A DNA stretch of 64,000 bases from Hamadaea flava. GTDB lineage: Bacteria > Actinomycetota > Actinomycetes > Mycobacteriales > Micromonosporaceae. Every line of letters begins with the position of its first letter. Within the stretch, counting starts at the first letter, position 1. Positions 39,068 to 47,121 of this stretch are shown in pieces. The DNA is taken from contig NZ_JAMZDZ010000001.1 in the NCBI RefSeq assembly GCF_024172085.1, positions 7,688,001-7,752,000 on the forward strand, written 5' to 3'. The notes beneath the pieces are model-generated. The model had not been told where the DNA came from. It made no database searches and saw only the letters and a program-made list of their open reading frames with translations. The position numbers and the translations under genes are program-made.

Positions 39068-40678
39068 GTGGTGGAAATGTCGAGCGAAGTCCTCGTCGTC
39101 GGCGGCGGACTGGGCGGGGTCGCGGCCGCCCTCGCGGCCCTGCGCCGCGGGCGGCGCGTGCTGCTGACGGAGGAGTACCCGTGGCTCGGCGGCCAGCTCA
39201 CGAGCCAGGCGGTCCCGCCGGACGAGCACCCCTGGGTGGAGCGCTTCGGCGTGACGGCGAGCTACCGGGCCCTGCGCGAGGGCATCCGTGAGCACTACCG
39301 GCGCTGGTACCCGCTGACCGCGGCGGCTCGCGCGCGGCCAGACCTCAACCCGGGCGCCGGCTGGGTCAGCAAGCTGTGCCATGAGCCCCGAGCCGCGGCG
39401 GCCGTCATCGACGCGATGCTCGCCCCGTACGAGAGCGGCGGCGCGTTGCGGATCCTGCGCGGCTACCGCCCGGTGGCCGCCGACGTCGACGGCGACCGCA
39501 TCAGCGCGGTCACCTTGCGGCACGTTCACACCGGCGCCCAGCTGACCGCGACCGCGCCATACATTCTGGACGCCACCGAGGCCGGCGATCTGCTGCCGTT
39601 GGCCGGGGTCGAGTACGTCACCGGATCCGAGGCGCGCTCCGAGACCGGCGAACCGAGTGCGCCGATCGAGGCCCAGCCCGCCAACTGGCAAGGTCTGTCC
39701 TGGTGCTTCGCGCTCGACCACGTCGACGGCGACCACACGATCGACCGCCCGGCGGCGTACGCCCGCTGGCGCGACTATCAGCCCGACTCCTGGCCCGACC
39801 GGATGCTGTCGCTGAGCTGGCCCGACCCCCGCACACTGGAACCGGTGACGGGCGCGTTCGTCCCGAACCCCGGCGACGATCCGCTCAACGTGGTGGCGGA
39901 CCAGAGCCAGGTGGCCAGCGGGCCCAACCTGTGGACCTACCGGCGGATCGTGGCCCGCGGGCTGTTCACCGAGGGGGCCTACGCCAGCGACATCACGCTC
40001 GTCAACTGGCCGCAGATGGACTACTTCGTGCGGCCGGTCATCGACGTGCCCGAAGACGAGGCCCGGCTCGCGTACGCCGAGTCCCGTGAGCTGTCGCTGT
40101 CCCTGCTCTACTGGCTGCAAACGGAGGCACCCCGCCCGGACGGGGGCACCGGCTTCCCCGGCCTGCGCCTGCGCGGCGATGTCGTGGGCACGGCCGACGG
40201 CTTCGCCCAGGCCCCCTATCTGCGCGAATCCCGGCGGATCCGGGCCCTGACCACGGTCGTCGAGCAGGACCTCTCCCTGGCCGTACGCGCAGACCGGGGC
40301 GCTGTGTCCTATCCGGACTCGATCGGCATCGGCATGTACCGCATCGATCTGCACCCGACCACCAACGGCGACACCTACCTCGACGTCGGCTGCTGCCCCT
40401 TCGAAATTCCGTTGGGCGCACTGATTCCGCAGCGGACCACCAACCTGCTGGCCGCCGCGAAGAACATCGGCACCACCCACATCACCAACGGCTGCTATCG
40501 GCTGCACCCGGTCGAGTGGAACGTCGGGGAGGCGGCCGGCGCGCTTGCCGCCTACTGCCTCGACAACGCCACCACCCCTACAGCGGTGCACACCGATGCC
40601 GGTCTCCTCGACGACTTCCGGGCCGGCCTGGCCCGCGAGGGCGTCGAACTCGCCTGGCCCCGGATCACGGGCTACTAG
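39068..40678 (+). CDS. FAD-dependent oxidoreductase (FAD_oxidored, PF12831-type)
   Basis: 536 aa, no signal peptide. The FAD-binding Rossmann motif is EVLVVGGGLGGVAAALAALRRGRRVLLTEE at 6-35. YILDATEAGDLLPLAGVEYVTG near 160-180 and the C-terminal NLLAAAKNIGTTHITNGCYRLHPVEWNVGEAAGALAAYCL (about 467-505) match the FAD_oxidored family often found in polysaccharide-utilisation loci. The reaction is not established; oxidation of a sugar or glycoside is the natural guess. It is the first gene of an operon with a sugar ABC importer, GntR regulator, ROK kinase and NanE-like epimerase, under dre-type operators. GTG 39068 or ATG 39077 could be the start. Confidence 0.85.
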   Translation: MVEMSSEVLVVGGGLGGVAAALAALRRGRRVLLTEEYPWLGGQLTSQAVPPDEHPWVERFGVTASYRALREGIREHYRRWYPLTAAARARPDLNPGAGWVSKLCHEPRAAAAVIDAMLAPYESGGALRILRGYRPVAADVDGDRISAVTLRHVHTGAQLTATAPYILDATEAGDLLPLAGVEYVTGSEARSETGEPSAPIEAQPANWQGLSWCFALDHVDGDHTIDRPAAYARWRDYQPDSWPDRMLSLSWPDPRTLEPVTGAFVPNPGDDPLNVVADQSQVASGPNLWTYRRIVARGLFTEGAYASDITLVNWPQMDYFVRPVIDVPEDEARLAYAESRELSLSLLYWLQTEAPRPDGGTGFPGLRLRGDVVGTADGFAQAPYLRESRRIRALTTVVEQDLSLAVRADRGAVSYPDSIGIGMYRIDLHPTTNGDTYLDVGCCPFEIPLGALIPQRTTNLLAAAKNIGTTHITNGCYRLHPVEWNVGEAAGALAAYCLDNATTPTAVHTDAGLLDDFRAGLAREGVELAWPRITGY

Positions 40679-40711
40679 GAACCCCCACCATTTCCCCTGG
40701 AGGACAAGGAT

Positions 40712-42001
40712 ATGAAGCGCCTGCGCTGGATGTCCGGCGTACTCGCGGCTGGTCTGGCCCTCGCGGCCGCCGGCTGCGGCGGCGGTGACAAGGCCGAAGA
40801 CGACAACGGCCCGGTCTCGCTGCGGATGACGGTCTGGACGGCGAACAAGGACCAGCTGGCCCTGTTCGACCAGATTGCCGCCGACTACAAGAGCACCCAC
40901 CCGAACGTCACCGTGAAGTTCGACGCGCTGCCGTTCGACAGCTACACCACGGCGCTGACCACCCAGGTGGCCGGCGGCAACCCGCCGGACCTGGCGTGGA
41001 TCTTCGAGAAGGACGCCCCCGACTTCGTCTCCTCCGGCGCGCTGACCGACCTGACCCCGACCCTCAAGGGCACGGCCGGCTACGACTACGACGACCTCGC
41101 CCCGGCCACCACGAAGCTGTGGACCGCCGGCGACAAGCTCTACGGCTACCCGTTCTCGACGTCGCCGTTCGTCGTGTTCTACAACGCCGACATGCTCACC
41201 AAGGCCGGCGCGCAGACCCCCGACCAGCTGGTCGCGGCCAACCAGTGGACCTGGACCGCCGCCGAGCAGGCGGCCGCGAAGGTGCCGGCCGCCGAGCCCG
41301 GGAAGTTCGGCCTGGTGATCCGCGACTTCGACTACAAGGTCTGGGACAACCTGGCCTCCCTGTGGGCGGGCTACGGCGCGGCTCCGTGGTCGGCCGACGG
41401 CAAGACCTGCCAGTTCACCAGCCAGCCGATGATCGACGCGATGACGTTCCTGCACAACGCGGTCTACACCGACAAGGCGATGCCGCCGCCCGGCACCGCG
41501 GCGGACTTCTTCGCCGGCGACTCGGCGATGACTGTCACGCAGATCTCGCGCGCCGCCACCCTCAAGGACGCCAAGTTCAAGTGGGGCGTCGCTCCGCTGC
41601 CGGCCGGCCCCGCCGGCGCGCAGCAGCTGTTCGGGCAGGCCGGCATCGGCGCCTTCGGCAAGGGCAAGCACCCGCAGGCGGCCGCGGACTTCCTCGCCTT
41701 CTTCAGCAACCCGGCCAACTCGGCGAAACTGGCCCAGTACTTCCCGCCGCCGCGTACGTCGCTGCTGAACGCGGCCAGTCTGAAGGCAGCCAACCCGCTG
41801 CTGACCGCGGAGCAGCTGGACAGCGTCGTCGTCAACGGCATCAAGAACGGCGCCGTGAAAGCCAGCCACCTCGGGTACGCCAAGATCGACGAGGCCGTCC
41901 GCGCCGCGATGGACACCTACTACCAGCCGGGAGCCGACGTTCCCGCCGCGCTCGCCGGCGTCTGCAAGGCCGTCGAGCCGCTGTTGAGCACGGGTAGCTG
42001 A
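40712..42001 (+). CDS. ABC sugar importer, solute-binding lipoprotein
   Basis: 429 aa. A lipoprotein signal (LALAAAGCGGG, lipobox Cys near 21) precedes a cluster-B (family 1) solute-binding protein: ITVW-like LRMTVWTANKDQLALFDQIAADYKSTHPNVTVKFDALPFDSYTTAL, then GGNPPDLAWIFEKDAP and GYPFSTSPFVVFYNADMLTKAG. It binds a mono- or oligosaccharide at the cell surface for the two permeases that follow. GGAGGACAAGG lies before the ATG. The ATPase is not encoded here; actinomycete importers of this type commonly share MsiK. Confidence 0.92.
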   Translation: MKRLRWMSGVLAAGLALAAAGCGGGDKAEDDNGPVSLRMTVWTANKDQLALFDQIAADYKSTHPNVTVKFDALPFDSYTTALTTQVAGGNPPDLAWIFEKDAPDFVSSGALTDLTPTLKGTAGYDYDDLAPATTKLWTAGDKLYGYPFSTSPFVVFYNADMLTKAGAQTPDQLVAANQWTWTAAEQAAAKVPAAEPGKFGLVIRDFDYKVWDNLASLWAGYGAAPWSADGKTCQFTSQPMIDAMTFLHNAVYTDKAMPPPGTAADFFAGDSAMTVTQISRAATLKDAKFKWGVAPLPAGPAGAQQLFGQAGIGAFGKGKHPQAAADFLAFFSNPANSAKLAQYFPPPRTSLLNAASLKAANPLLTAEQLDSVVVNGIKNGAVKASHLGYAKIDEAVRAAMDTYYQPGADVPAALAGVCKAVEPLLSTGS

Positions 42002-42006
42002 GAGCC

Positions 42007-42972
42007 ATGAGCGTCTCGACCGCATCCGCGGCCGACACCCAGGGCGGCGGCCGGGGACACCGGCCGCCGCCCGGGCGGGGCCGCCGGGACCACCGGATGA
42101 CCGCCCGACGGCGCGACGCGGTCGCCGGTTACCTTTTCGTCGCACCGCAACTACTGGGCTGGGCCGCGTTCGTCGGCTGGCCGGTCGTCGCGGTGGTCTG
42201 GTACAGCCTGCACAGCTGGAACCTGCTCGCCGGCACCTTCGACTGGGCCGGGCTGGCCAACTACCGGCAGCTGGCACACGATCCGGCGCTGGGGGCGGTG
42301 CTGCGCGCGACGCTGTTCTTCTCCGTCGGACTGGTCGTCCTCAACCTCGCCCTGGCGCTGCTGCTGGCCGTGCTGCTCAACCAGCGGCTACGGGGCACGG
42401 CCGTGTTCCGCACCATCTTCTTCTCCCCAGTCGTGGTCTCCCTCGTCGCGTGGGCGATCGTCTCCGGCACCCTGCTGCAGGGCACCGGCGGCATCAACGC
42501 ACTGCTGTCCAAGGTCGGCATCACGGGACCGAACTGGCTGCACGAGCCGGGCGCGGCCCTGATCGCCGTCATCGTCACCCAGACGATCAAGAACGTCGGC
42601 CTCAACATGGTGCTGTTCCTGGCCGCGCTGCAAGGCGTACCGGAGGAGTTGTACGAGGCGGCCGCGCTCGACGGGGCGTCGCGGTGGCGGACCTTCTGGC
42701 GGATCACGTTCCCCCTGATCACCCCGACCGTACTCCTCACATCGATCATCACGGTGGTGGGTTCGCTGCAGGTCTTCGCACCGATCCAGGTGCTCACGGC
42801 CGGCGGCCCGGGCAACTCCACCAACGTCCTCGTCTACGACCTCTACAAGCAGGGTTTCGTGGCCCACGACCTGAGCTACGCCAGCACCCTGGGGGTCCTG
42901 CTGTTCGTCATCGTGCTGGCACTGACCGCGATCCAGTGGCAGATGCGCAAGAAGTGGGTCGTCAATGAGTAG
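42007..42972 (+). CDS. ABC sugar importer permease 1 (MalF/UgpA-like)
   Basis: A 321-aa, six-helix permease with an N-terminal Gly/Arg-rich cytoplasmic extension. The EAA loop reads EELYEAAALDGASRWRTFWRITFPLI (about 216-241). The gene starts 5 bp after the solute-binding protein stop and overlaps the second permease by 8 bp, so it is translationally coupled to both. Imports the sugar delivered by the lipoprotein. Confidence 0.92.
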   Translation: MSVSTASAADTQGGGRGHRPPPGRGRRDHRMTARRRDAVAGYLFVAPQLLGWAAFVGWPVVAVVWYSLHSWNLLAGTFDWAGLANYRQLAHDPALGAVLRATLFFSVGLVVLNLALALLLAVLLNQRLRGTAVFRTIFFSPVVVSLVAWAIVSGTLLQGTGGINALLSKVGITGPNWLHEPGAALIAVIVTQTIKNVGLNMVLFLAALQGVPEELYEAAALDGASRWRTFWRITFPLITPTVLLTSIITVVGSLQVFAPIQVLTAGGPGNSTNVLVYDLYKQGFVAHDLSYASTLGVLLFVIVLALTAIQWQMRKKWVVNE

Positions 42973-43864
42973 CAAGAGCGAGAGCGGCAAGAGCAACCAA
43001 GACCGCGCCAATCACCGCAGCCGCGCGCTGTCCCTGCCACGCTGGGCGAAGATCGCCCTGTACGCGCTCATGACCGTGCTGGCGATCCCGTTCCTGTTCC
43101 CCACGTGGTGGATGGTGACCGCCTCGCTGTCACCGGCCAACGACATCTACAGCCAATCGCCGAAGCTGTTCCCGACACATCCGCTGTGGTCGGACTACAA
43201 GCAGGTTTTCGAGCTGCAGCCGTTCGCGCACCAGTACGTGAACAGCCTCTACATCGCCGTCCTGGTCACCGCCGGCACCATGGCGGTCTCGGCCCTGTCC
43301 GGGTACGCCTTCGCCCGCATCCGGTTCCCGGGGGCCGACGCGCTGTTCTTCGTGGTGCTGACCGGCATGCTCGTGCCGGCCGAGGTGACGATCGTGCCGC
43401 TGTTCCGGATGGTGCAGTCGCTTGGCCTCATCAACACCCACTGGCCGCTGATCATCATCCCGATCTTCGGCGCGCCCAGCGTGCTCGGCACCTTCGTCAT
43501 GCGCCAGTTCTTCCTGGCTCTGCCGGCCGAACTGGAAGAGGCCGGCCGCTTGGACGGACTGGGCCGGTTCGGGTTGTTCCGCAGCATCGCGCTGCCGCTC
43601 GCCCGGCCGGCGCTGGCGGCGGTGGCGATCTTCACGTTCCTGCGTACGTGGGACAGCTATCTGGAACCGCTCGTCTACCTGTCCGCCAAGGACAAGTTCA
43701 CCCTGCCGCTCGCCCTGACCCAGTACACCGACGCGTACGGCGGGAACATCTGGAATATTCAGCTCGCCGCGACGACGCTGACGGTCCTGCCCGTACTAGC
43801 GGTGTTTATCATCGCGCAACGCCAGTTCGTGGCCGGCCTCGCCCAGACAGGGTTGAAGGGATGA
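42965..43864 (+). CDS. ABC sugar importer permease 2 (MalG/UgpE-like)
   Basis: A 299-aa, six-helix permease. The EAA loop is AELEEAGRLDGLGRFGLFRSIALPLARPALA (about 180-210), and LVPAEVTIVPLFRMVQSLGLINTHWPLIIIP is typical of the second permease in these systems. It starts inside the first permease gene and its stop overlaps the ATG of the GntR regulator gene (ATGA). Confidence 0.92.
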   Translation: MSSKSESGKSNQDRANHRSRALSLPRWAKIALYALMTVLAIPFLFPTWWMVTASLSPANDIYSQSPKLFPTHPLWSDYKQVFELQPFAHQYVNSLYIAVLVTAGTMAVSALSGYAFARIRFPGADALFFVVLTGMLVPAEVTIVPLFRMVQSLGLINTHWPLIIIPIFGAPSVLGTFVMRQFFLALPAELEEAGRLDGLGRFGLFRSIALPLARPALAAVAIFTFLRTWDSYLEPLVYLSAKDKFTLPLALTQYTDAYGGNIWNIQLAATTLTVLPVLAVFIIAQRQFVAGLAQTGLKG

Positions 43865-44634
43865 GCGCGCCGACGGCCGCCAACGGCCAGGTGGGAGCAG
43901 TGTCGATGGAACAGACCGATGGACCGGCGGTCGCCAAGCACGCCTGGTTGCGCCAGGTGCTGCGCCAGGAGGTCGCCGAGCGGATGGCCCCGCACGAAAT
44001 GCTGCCGCCGGAACGGGAACTCGCCGCCCGCTTCGAGGTCAGCCGGATGACCATCCGCCAGGCGTTGCGCGCGCTCACCGACGACGGCCTGATCTACGCC
44101 GTACGCGGGGTGGGCACCTTCGTCACCGAGCCCAAGGTGTCGAAGGACCTGGCACTGTCCTCCTTCTCCGAGGACATGCGCGCACGCGGCCTGCGACCCG
44201 GCTCCCGGGTCATCGCCGCCGAAGCCGTCGACGCCGACGCGGCCATCGCCAAGGACCTCGGCATCGAGCCCGGTGCGGCCGCGTACCGGATCGAGCGACT
44301 GCGCTCCGCCGACGACATCCCGGTCGCGCACGAGCAGTCCTACCTGCCGGCCCGGCTGTTCCCCAAACTGCTCGACCAAGACCTGGACGGCTCCCTGTAC
44401 GAGCTCATGGAACGCCGGTACCGCATCCGCGTCGAGCGCGCCCAGCAGACCACCAGCGCGGTCAATCTGGGCAAGCACCTCGCGGACCTGCTCGGCGTGC
44501 CGGCCCGCACGGCCGCGCTGCACGTGCGGCGCATCGGCATCGACAACCAGGGCCGCATCGTCGAGCGCGCCGACACCCTCTACCGCGGTGACCGCTACGA
44601 CTTCTCCGCGACCATCCGACGAGTACGCCGATGA
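43861..44634 (+). CDS. GntR-family (HutC/UTRA) regulator, DasR-like
   Basis: 257 aa. The winged HTH is at about 30-95 (RQEVAERMAPHEMLPPERELAARFEVSRMTIRQALRALTDDGLIYAVRGVGTFVTEP), followed by a UTRA effector domain (about 110-250) with DIPVAHEQSYLPARLFPKL and DTLYRGDRYDFSATI. DasR, the best-known relative, binds ACTGGTCTAGACCACT and is released by glucosamine-6-phosphate. The dre-type sites at 38888-39053 and 46788-46972 fit this protein, as does its place in the operon between importer and kinase. Whether it is the DasR orthologue or a local paralogue cannot be decided from this window. Confidence 0.9.
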   Translation: MSAPTAANGQVGAVSMEQTDGPAVAKHAWLRQVLRQEVAERMAPHEMLPPERELAARFEVSRMTIRQALRALTDDGLIYAVRGVGTFVTEPKVSKDLALSSFSEDMRARGLRPGSRVIAAEAVDADAAIAKDLGIEPGAAAYRIERLRSADDIPVAHEQSYLPARLFPKLLDQDLDGSLYELMERRYRIRVERAQQTTSAVNLGKHLADLLGVPARTAALHVRRIGIDNQGRIVERADTLYRGDRYDFSATIRRVRR

Positions 44635-45569
44635 CGGGCGGACCCGGTCACGATCTGGTTCTCGGCATCGACATCGGCGGCACCAAGACGGCGGTGGCGG
44701 CGGTGGACCGCGACGGGCGGACGTATGCGACCCGCGTCGCACCGACGCCCGCGGCTGAGGGGGCCGCGGCGATCCTGGAGGTCGCGGCGCGTCTGGCCGA
44801 CGAGGTTCGCCACGACGTCGGCGGATCCGTCTCGGCCGCCGGTGTCGGGGCGCCCGGTGTCGTGGACGCCCGGCGCGGAGTCGTCGTCTCGGCCACCGAC
44901 CTGCTCCGCGGATGGGCCGGCACCCCGATCGTGGATCTGCTCTCCCAACGGCTCTGTCTGCCGGTCGCCGTCGACAACGATGTACGCGCGGCCGGCCTCG
45001 GCGAGGCCCGCTACGGCGCCGGCCGTACAGCCGGTTTCGCCGTCGTCGTGGCCGTCGGGACCGGCATCGGCGCGGCGGTGATCCGTGAAGGCGTACTCCT
45101 GCCGGGGTCCTGCGGGGTGGCCGGGCACCTAGGCCACATTCCCGTCCCCGGCACCGGGGACGACCTGTGCTCGTGCGGCCGCAGCGACCACCTGGAGGCA
45201 GCCGCGGCCGGACCGGCGATCCTGCGCGCCGCCCACCGCGCAGGTCTGGCGGCGACCACGACCATCGAAGTGATGGCGCTCGCCGAGACCGATCCCCAGG
45301 CCGCGGCCGTCGTGACGAACGCCGCCACCGTCTTGGGCCGGGCACTTGGCGGTGTGGTGAACCTGCTCGACCCGGACGCGATCGTGGTGGGCGGGGGCGT
45401 CGCCGAGGCCGGCGGAGTGTGGTGGCGGCCGCTGCGCGCCGCTTTCGACGCCGAACTGCTGCCGCCGGCCGCGCCGGCGCTCGTCCCCGCGACCCTCGGA
45501 ACACAGGCGGGCGTCATCGGCGCCGCCACCATGGCCCGCGATCTCGTCAACGGAAGGAACCCGCGATGA
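44631..45569 (+). CDS. ROK-family sugar kinase (amino-sugar kinase-like)
   Basis: A 312-aa ROK protein without a DNA-binding domain. The ATP motif DIGGTKTAVAAVDRDG is at 9-24, and the catalytic Asp lies in VAVDNDVRAAGLGEARYGAG near 112. The zinc site is altered: CSCG is present at 180-183, but the third Cys of the ROK consensus is His187 (CSCGRSDHLE), with upstream His in GHLGHIP. ROK kinases phosphorylate GlcNAc, ManNAc or glucose at O6. The overlapping NanE-type gene makes ManNAc or a related 2-acetamido sugar the likeliest substrate (inference). Confidence 0.88.
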   Translation: MTGGPGHDLVLGIDIGGTKTAVAAVDRDGRTYATRVAPTPAAEGAAAILEVAARLADEVRHDVGGSVSAAGVGAPGVVDARRGVVVSATDLLRGWAGTPIVDLLSQRLCLPVAVDNDVRAAGLGEARYGAGRTAGFAVVVAVGTGIGAAVIREGVLLPGSCGVAGHLGHIPVPGTGDDLCSCGRSDHLEAAAAGPAILRAAHRAGLAATTTIEVMALAETDPQAAAVVTNAATVLGRALGGVVNLLDPDAIVVGGGVAEAGGVWWRPLRAAFDAELLPPAAPALVPATLGTQAGVIGAATMARDLVNGRNPR

Positions 45570-46252
45570 CCGACGCCGCAGCACCAGTGCTGACCGCGAT
45601 CCGAGGCGGCCTGGTCGTCTCCTGCCAGGCCCCGCCCGGCGACCCCCTGCGCGATCCGGAGGTGCTGGCCCGCATGGCCGCCTCGGTGGTACGCGCGGGC
45701 GCGATCGGCGTACGCGTCAACGGCGTCGAGGTCGTCCGCCGGACCCGTGCCCTCGTCAAGACCCCCGTGATCGGGCTCTGGAAGGACGGCGACGAAGGCG
45801 TCTACATCACCCCGACGGCTCGGCACGCACTGGACGTCGCAGCGGCGGGCGCCGACATCGTGGCCGTCGACGCCACGGCCCGACCCCGTCCGGACGGGCG
45901 TACGCTCGCCGACACCGTAGCGGCCATCCATCGGCAGACCGAGGCGCTCGTCCTCGCCGACGTATCGACCGTGGATGAAGGCTTGGCCGCCGTCGACGCG
46001 GGCGCTGACGCGGTCGCCACCACGCTGTCCGGCTACACGGGTCCGGGGACACCGCCGGCCGGCCCGGATCTGGAACTCGTCGCGGCACTGGCGGGCAAAC
46101 TCGGCGTACCCGTGATCGCGGAGGGTCGGATCCACACGCCGGAGCAAGCCCGCGCTGCTCTGGACGCGGGGGCCTGGGCCGTGGTGGTCGGAACGGCGAT
46201 CACCTCTCCCGCGTGGCTGACGGGTCGATACCGGGCCGCGCTGGCGGCTTGA
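45566..46252 (+). CDS. Putative N-acetylmannosamine-6-phosphate 2-epimerase (NanE-like)
   Basis: A 228-aa TIM-barrel protein of the NanE family: LVVSCQAPPGDPLRDPEVLARMAASVVRAGAIGVRVNGVE at 13-52, LWKDGDEGVYITPTARHALDVAAAGADIVAVDATARPRPDG at 72-112, ADVSTVDEGLAAVDAGADAVATTLSGYT at 130-157 and GRIHTPEQARAALDAGAWAVVVGTAI at 190-215. The catalytic Lys/Glu pair expected in NanE corresponds to Lys in LWKDG and Glu in AEGRIHTPEQ. It converts ManNAc-6-P to GlcNAc-6-P. Its start overlaps the ROK gene. It is the last gene of the operon before a spacer. Confidence 0.9.
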   Translation: MTDAAAPVLTAIRGGLVVSCQAPPGDPLRDPEVLARMAASVVRAGAIGVRVNGVEVVRRTRALVKTPVIGLWKDGDEGVYITPTARHALDVAAAGADIVAVDATARPRPDGRTLADTVAAIHRQTEALVLADVSTVDEGLAAVDAGADAVATTLSGYTGPGTPPAGPDLELVAALAGKLGVPVIAEGRIHTPEQARAALDAGAWAVVVGTAITSPAWLTGRYRAALAA

Positions 46253-46319
46253 ACGCAGCCATGACGTCACCGAGCGGCGTGGGCTGTCGGGTAGGCCTCC
46301 CGCGTGGCAGACTCGAAGT

Positions 46320-46766
46320 GTGGCCGCACAGGACGAATCCTGGCGCGTAGAAGCCGACGGCGAGTGGCTGGTACGCCATCAGTCTCGGACGATGGCCAAC
46401 GTCCAGCGCCGCTTCAGCCGCATCCTGGTTGCGGGCGACGCCATCAGCAACGCGGAGCTCGGCCCGTTCGGCGGTGCGCCACGGAATCCAAGTCTCCGCC
46501 CGGCGCCTTCGCGCTACGCGGTGATTCGGCATGTCGTCGCAGTGTACGCGTACACGTCGATTCGTCTCATGATCGAGTACTGCCAGCGCTGTGGACGGCC
46601 CATGCAAGAGGCGCACCATGTGGCGACGGTCCGGGCTGACGGCAGGCGACTGTCGCTCGGTGCGGTCCGCAGTTGCCGCAGCTGCAACAGCGATTCGTGG
46701 CTGTTCCGCTCGCACATGCCAGCCGGCGACAAGGCGCGGCGGCAGGCGGTCAAGACCGTCCTCTGA
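46320..46766 (+). CDS. Possible small zinc-ribbon-like protein
   Basis: 148 aa if GTG 46320 is used. The C-terminal half has two Cys pairs, YCQRCGRPMQEAHH and SCRSCNSDSWLF, spaced as in a small zinc ribbon. The N-terminal 80 residues match nothing I recognise and may not be translated; ATG 46569 would give a 65-aa protein containing just the ribbon. No good ribosome binding site precedes either. It is on the same strand as the nanE and GH20 genes, directly before the dre-type operators. It could be a real small gene or a chance frame. Confidence 0.4.
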   Translation: MAAQDESWRVEADGEWLVRHQSRTMANVQRRFSRILVAGDAISNAELGPFGGAPRNPSLRPAPSRYAVIRHVVAVYAYTSIRLMIEYCQRCGRPMQEAHHVATVRADGRRLSLGAVRSCRSCNSDSWLFRSHMPAGDKARRQAVKTVL

Positions 46767-46787
46767 GCGGCTCACGCAGTCTCGTCA

Positions 46788-46818
46788 GGACTAGACATCT
46801 CGTCGTCAGGTCTAGACC
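46788..46818. promoter_or_regulatory. Pair of dre-type operators, 21 bp apart, upstream of the GH20 gene
   Basis: GGACTAGACA (46788-46797) and the perfect dyad GGTCTAGACC (46809-46818) have CTAG centres at 46792.5 and 46813.5, exactly 21 bp apart, the same phasing as in the 38.9-39.05 kb control region. They sit at the head of a 355-bp spacer before the GH20 gene. Confidence 0.78.
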
Positions 46819-47121
46819 ACAGTGTGCCTTGGCGCGGAATCTTTCGTCACATGTAGACGCTAATATCCCGCTAAAGCGGGCAGCATTCGACGCCTCGCCT
46901 TGACCTCTCGTCGGTCCACGTTCGATGATCCGACGCGACGTCAGCAAGATTCGGCCTGGCCAGGACTAGACCACATTTCACTAGGTACCGGTTGCGTCCG
47001 TCCCGTTCGCTGTCAGGAGTGCATCGCGGCTTCACCGCAGCCTCAACGCCCTCGACTCCGTGCACGTCCTGCCGTGGTCGGCCCGTACCCAGGCCACACG
47101 GTTCTGCTAGGAGAGGCTTCC
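46819..47121 (+). promoter_or_regulatory. GH20 leader region with one more dre-type operator and a promoter candidate
   Basis: A third operator, GGACTAGACC, lies at 46963-46972. A candidate promoter is TTGACC (46900-46905) with an 18-bp spacer to GATGAT (46924-46929), placing the operator about 30 bp into the transcript. A small hairpin CCCGCT-AA-AGCGGG is at 46867-46880. No gene other than the GH20 start is seen. The untranslated leader would be about 185 nt. Confidence 0.6.

Noticed and set aside
39047-42277. Very long open frame (over 1000 codons) on the minus strand opposite the FAD-oxidoreductase and binding-protein genes
   Set aside because: The translation is Arg/Gly/Val-rich without domains, and the plus-strand genes have complete families and ribosome binding sites. 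Such antisense frames are common at this GC content.
46569-46766. The short form of the zinc-ribbon frame considered as a confident gene
   Set aside because: Cys spacing is suggestive but there is no ribosome binding site, so it was kept only as a low-confidence entry in its longer form.
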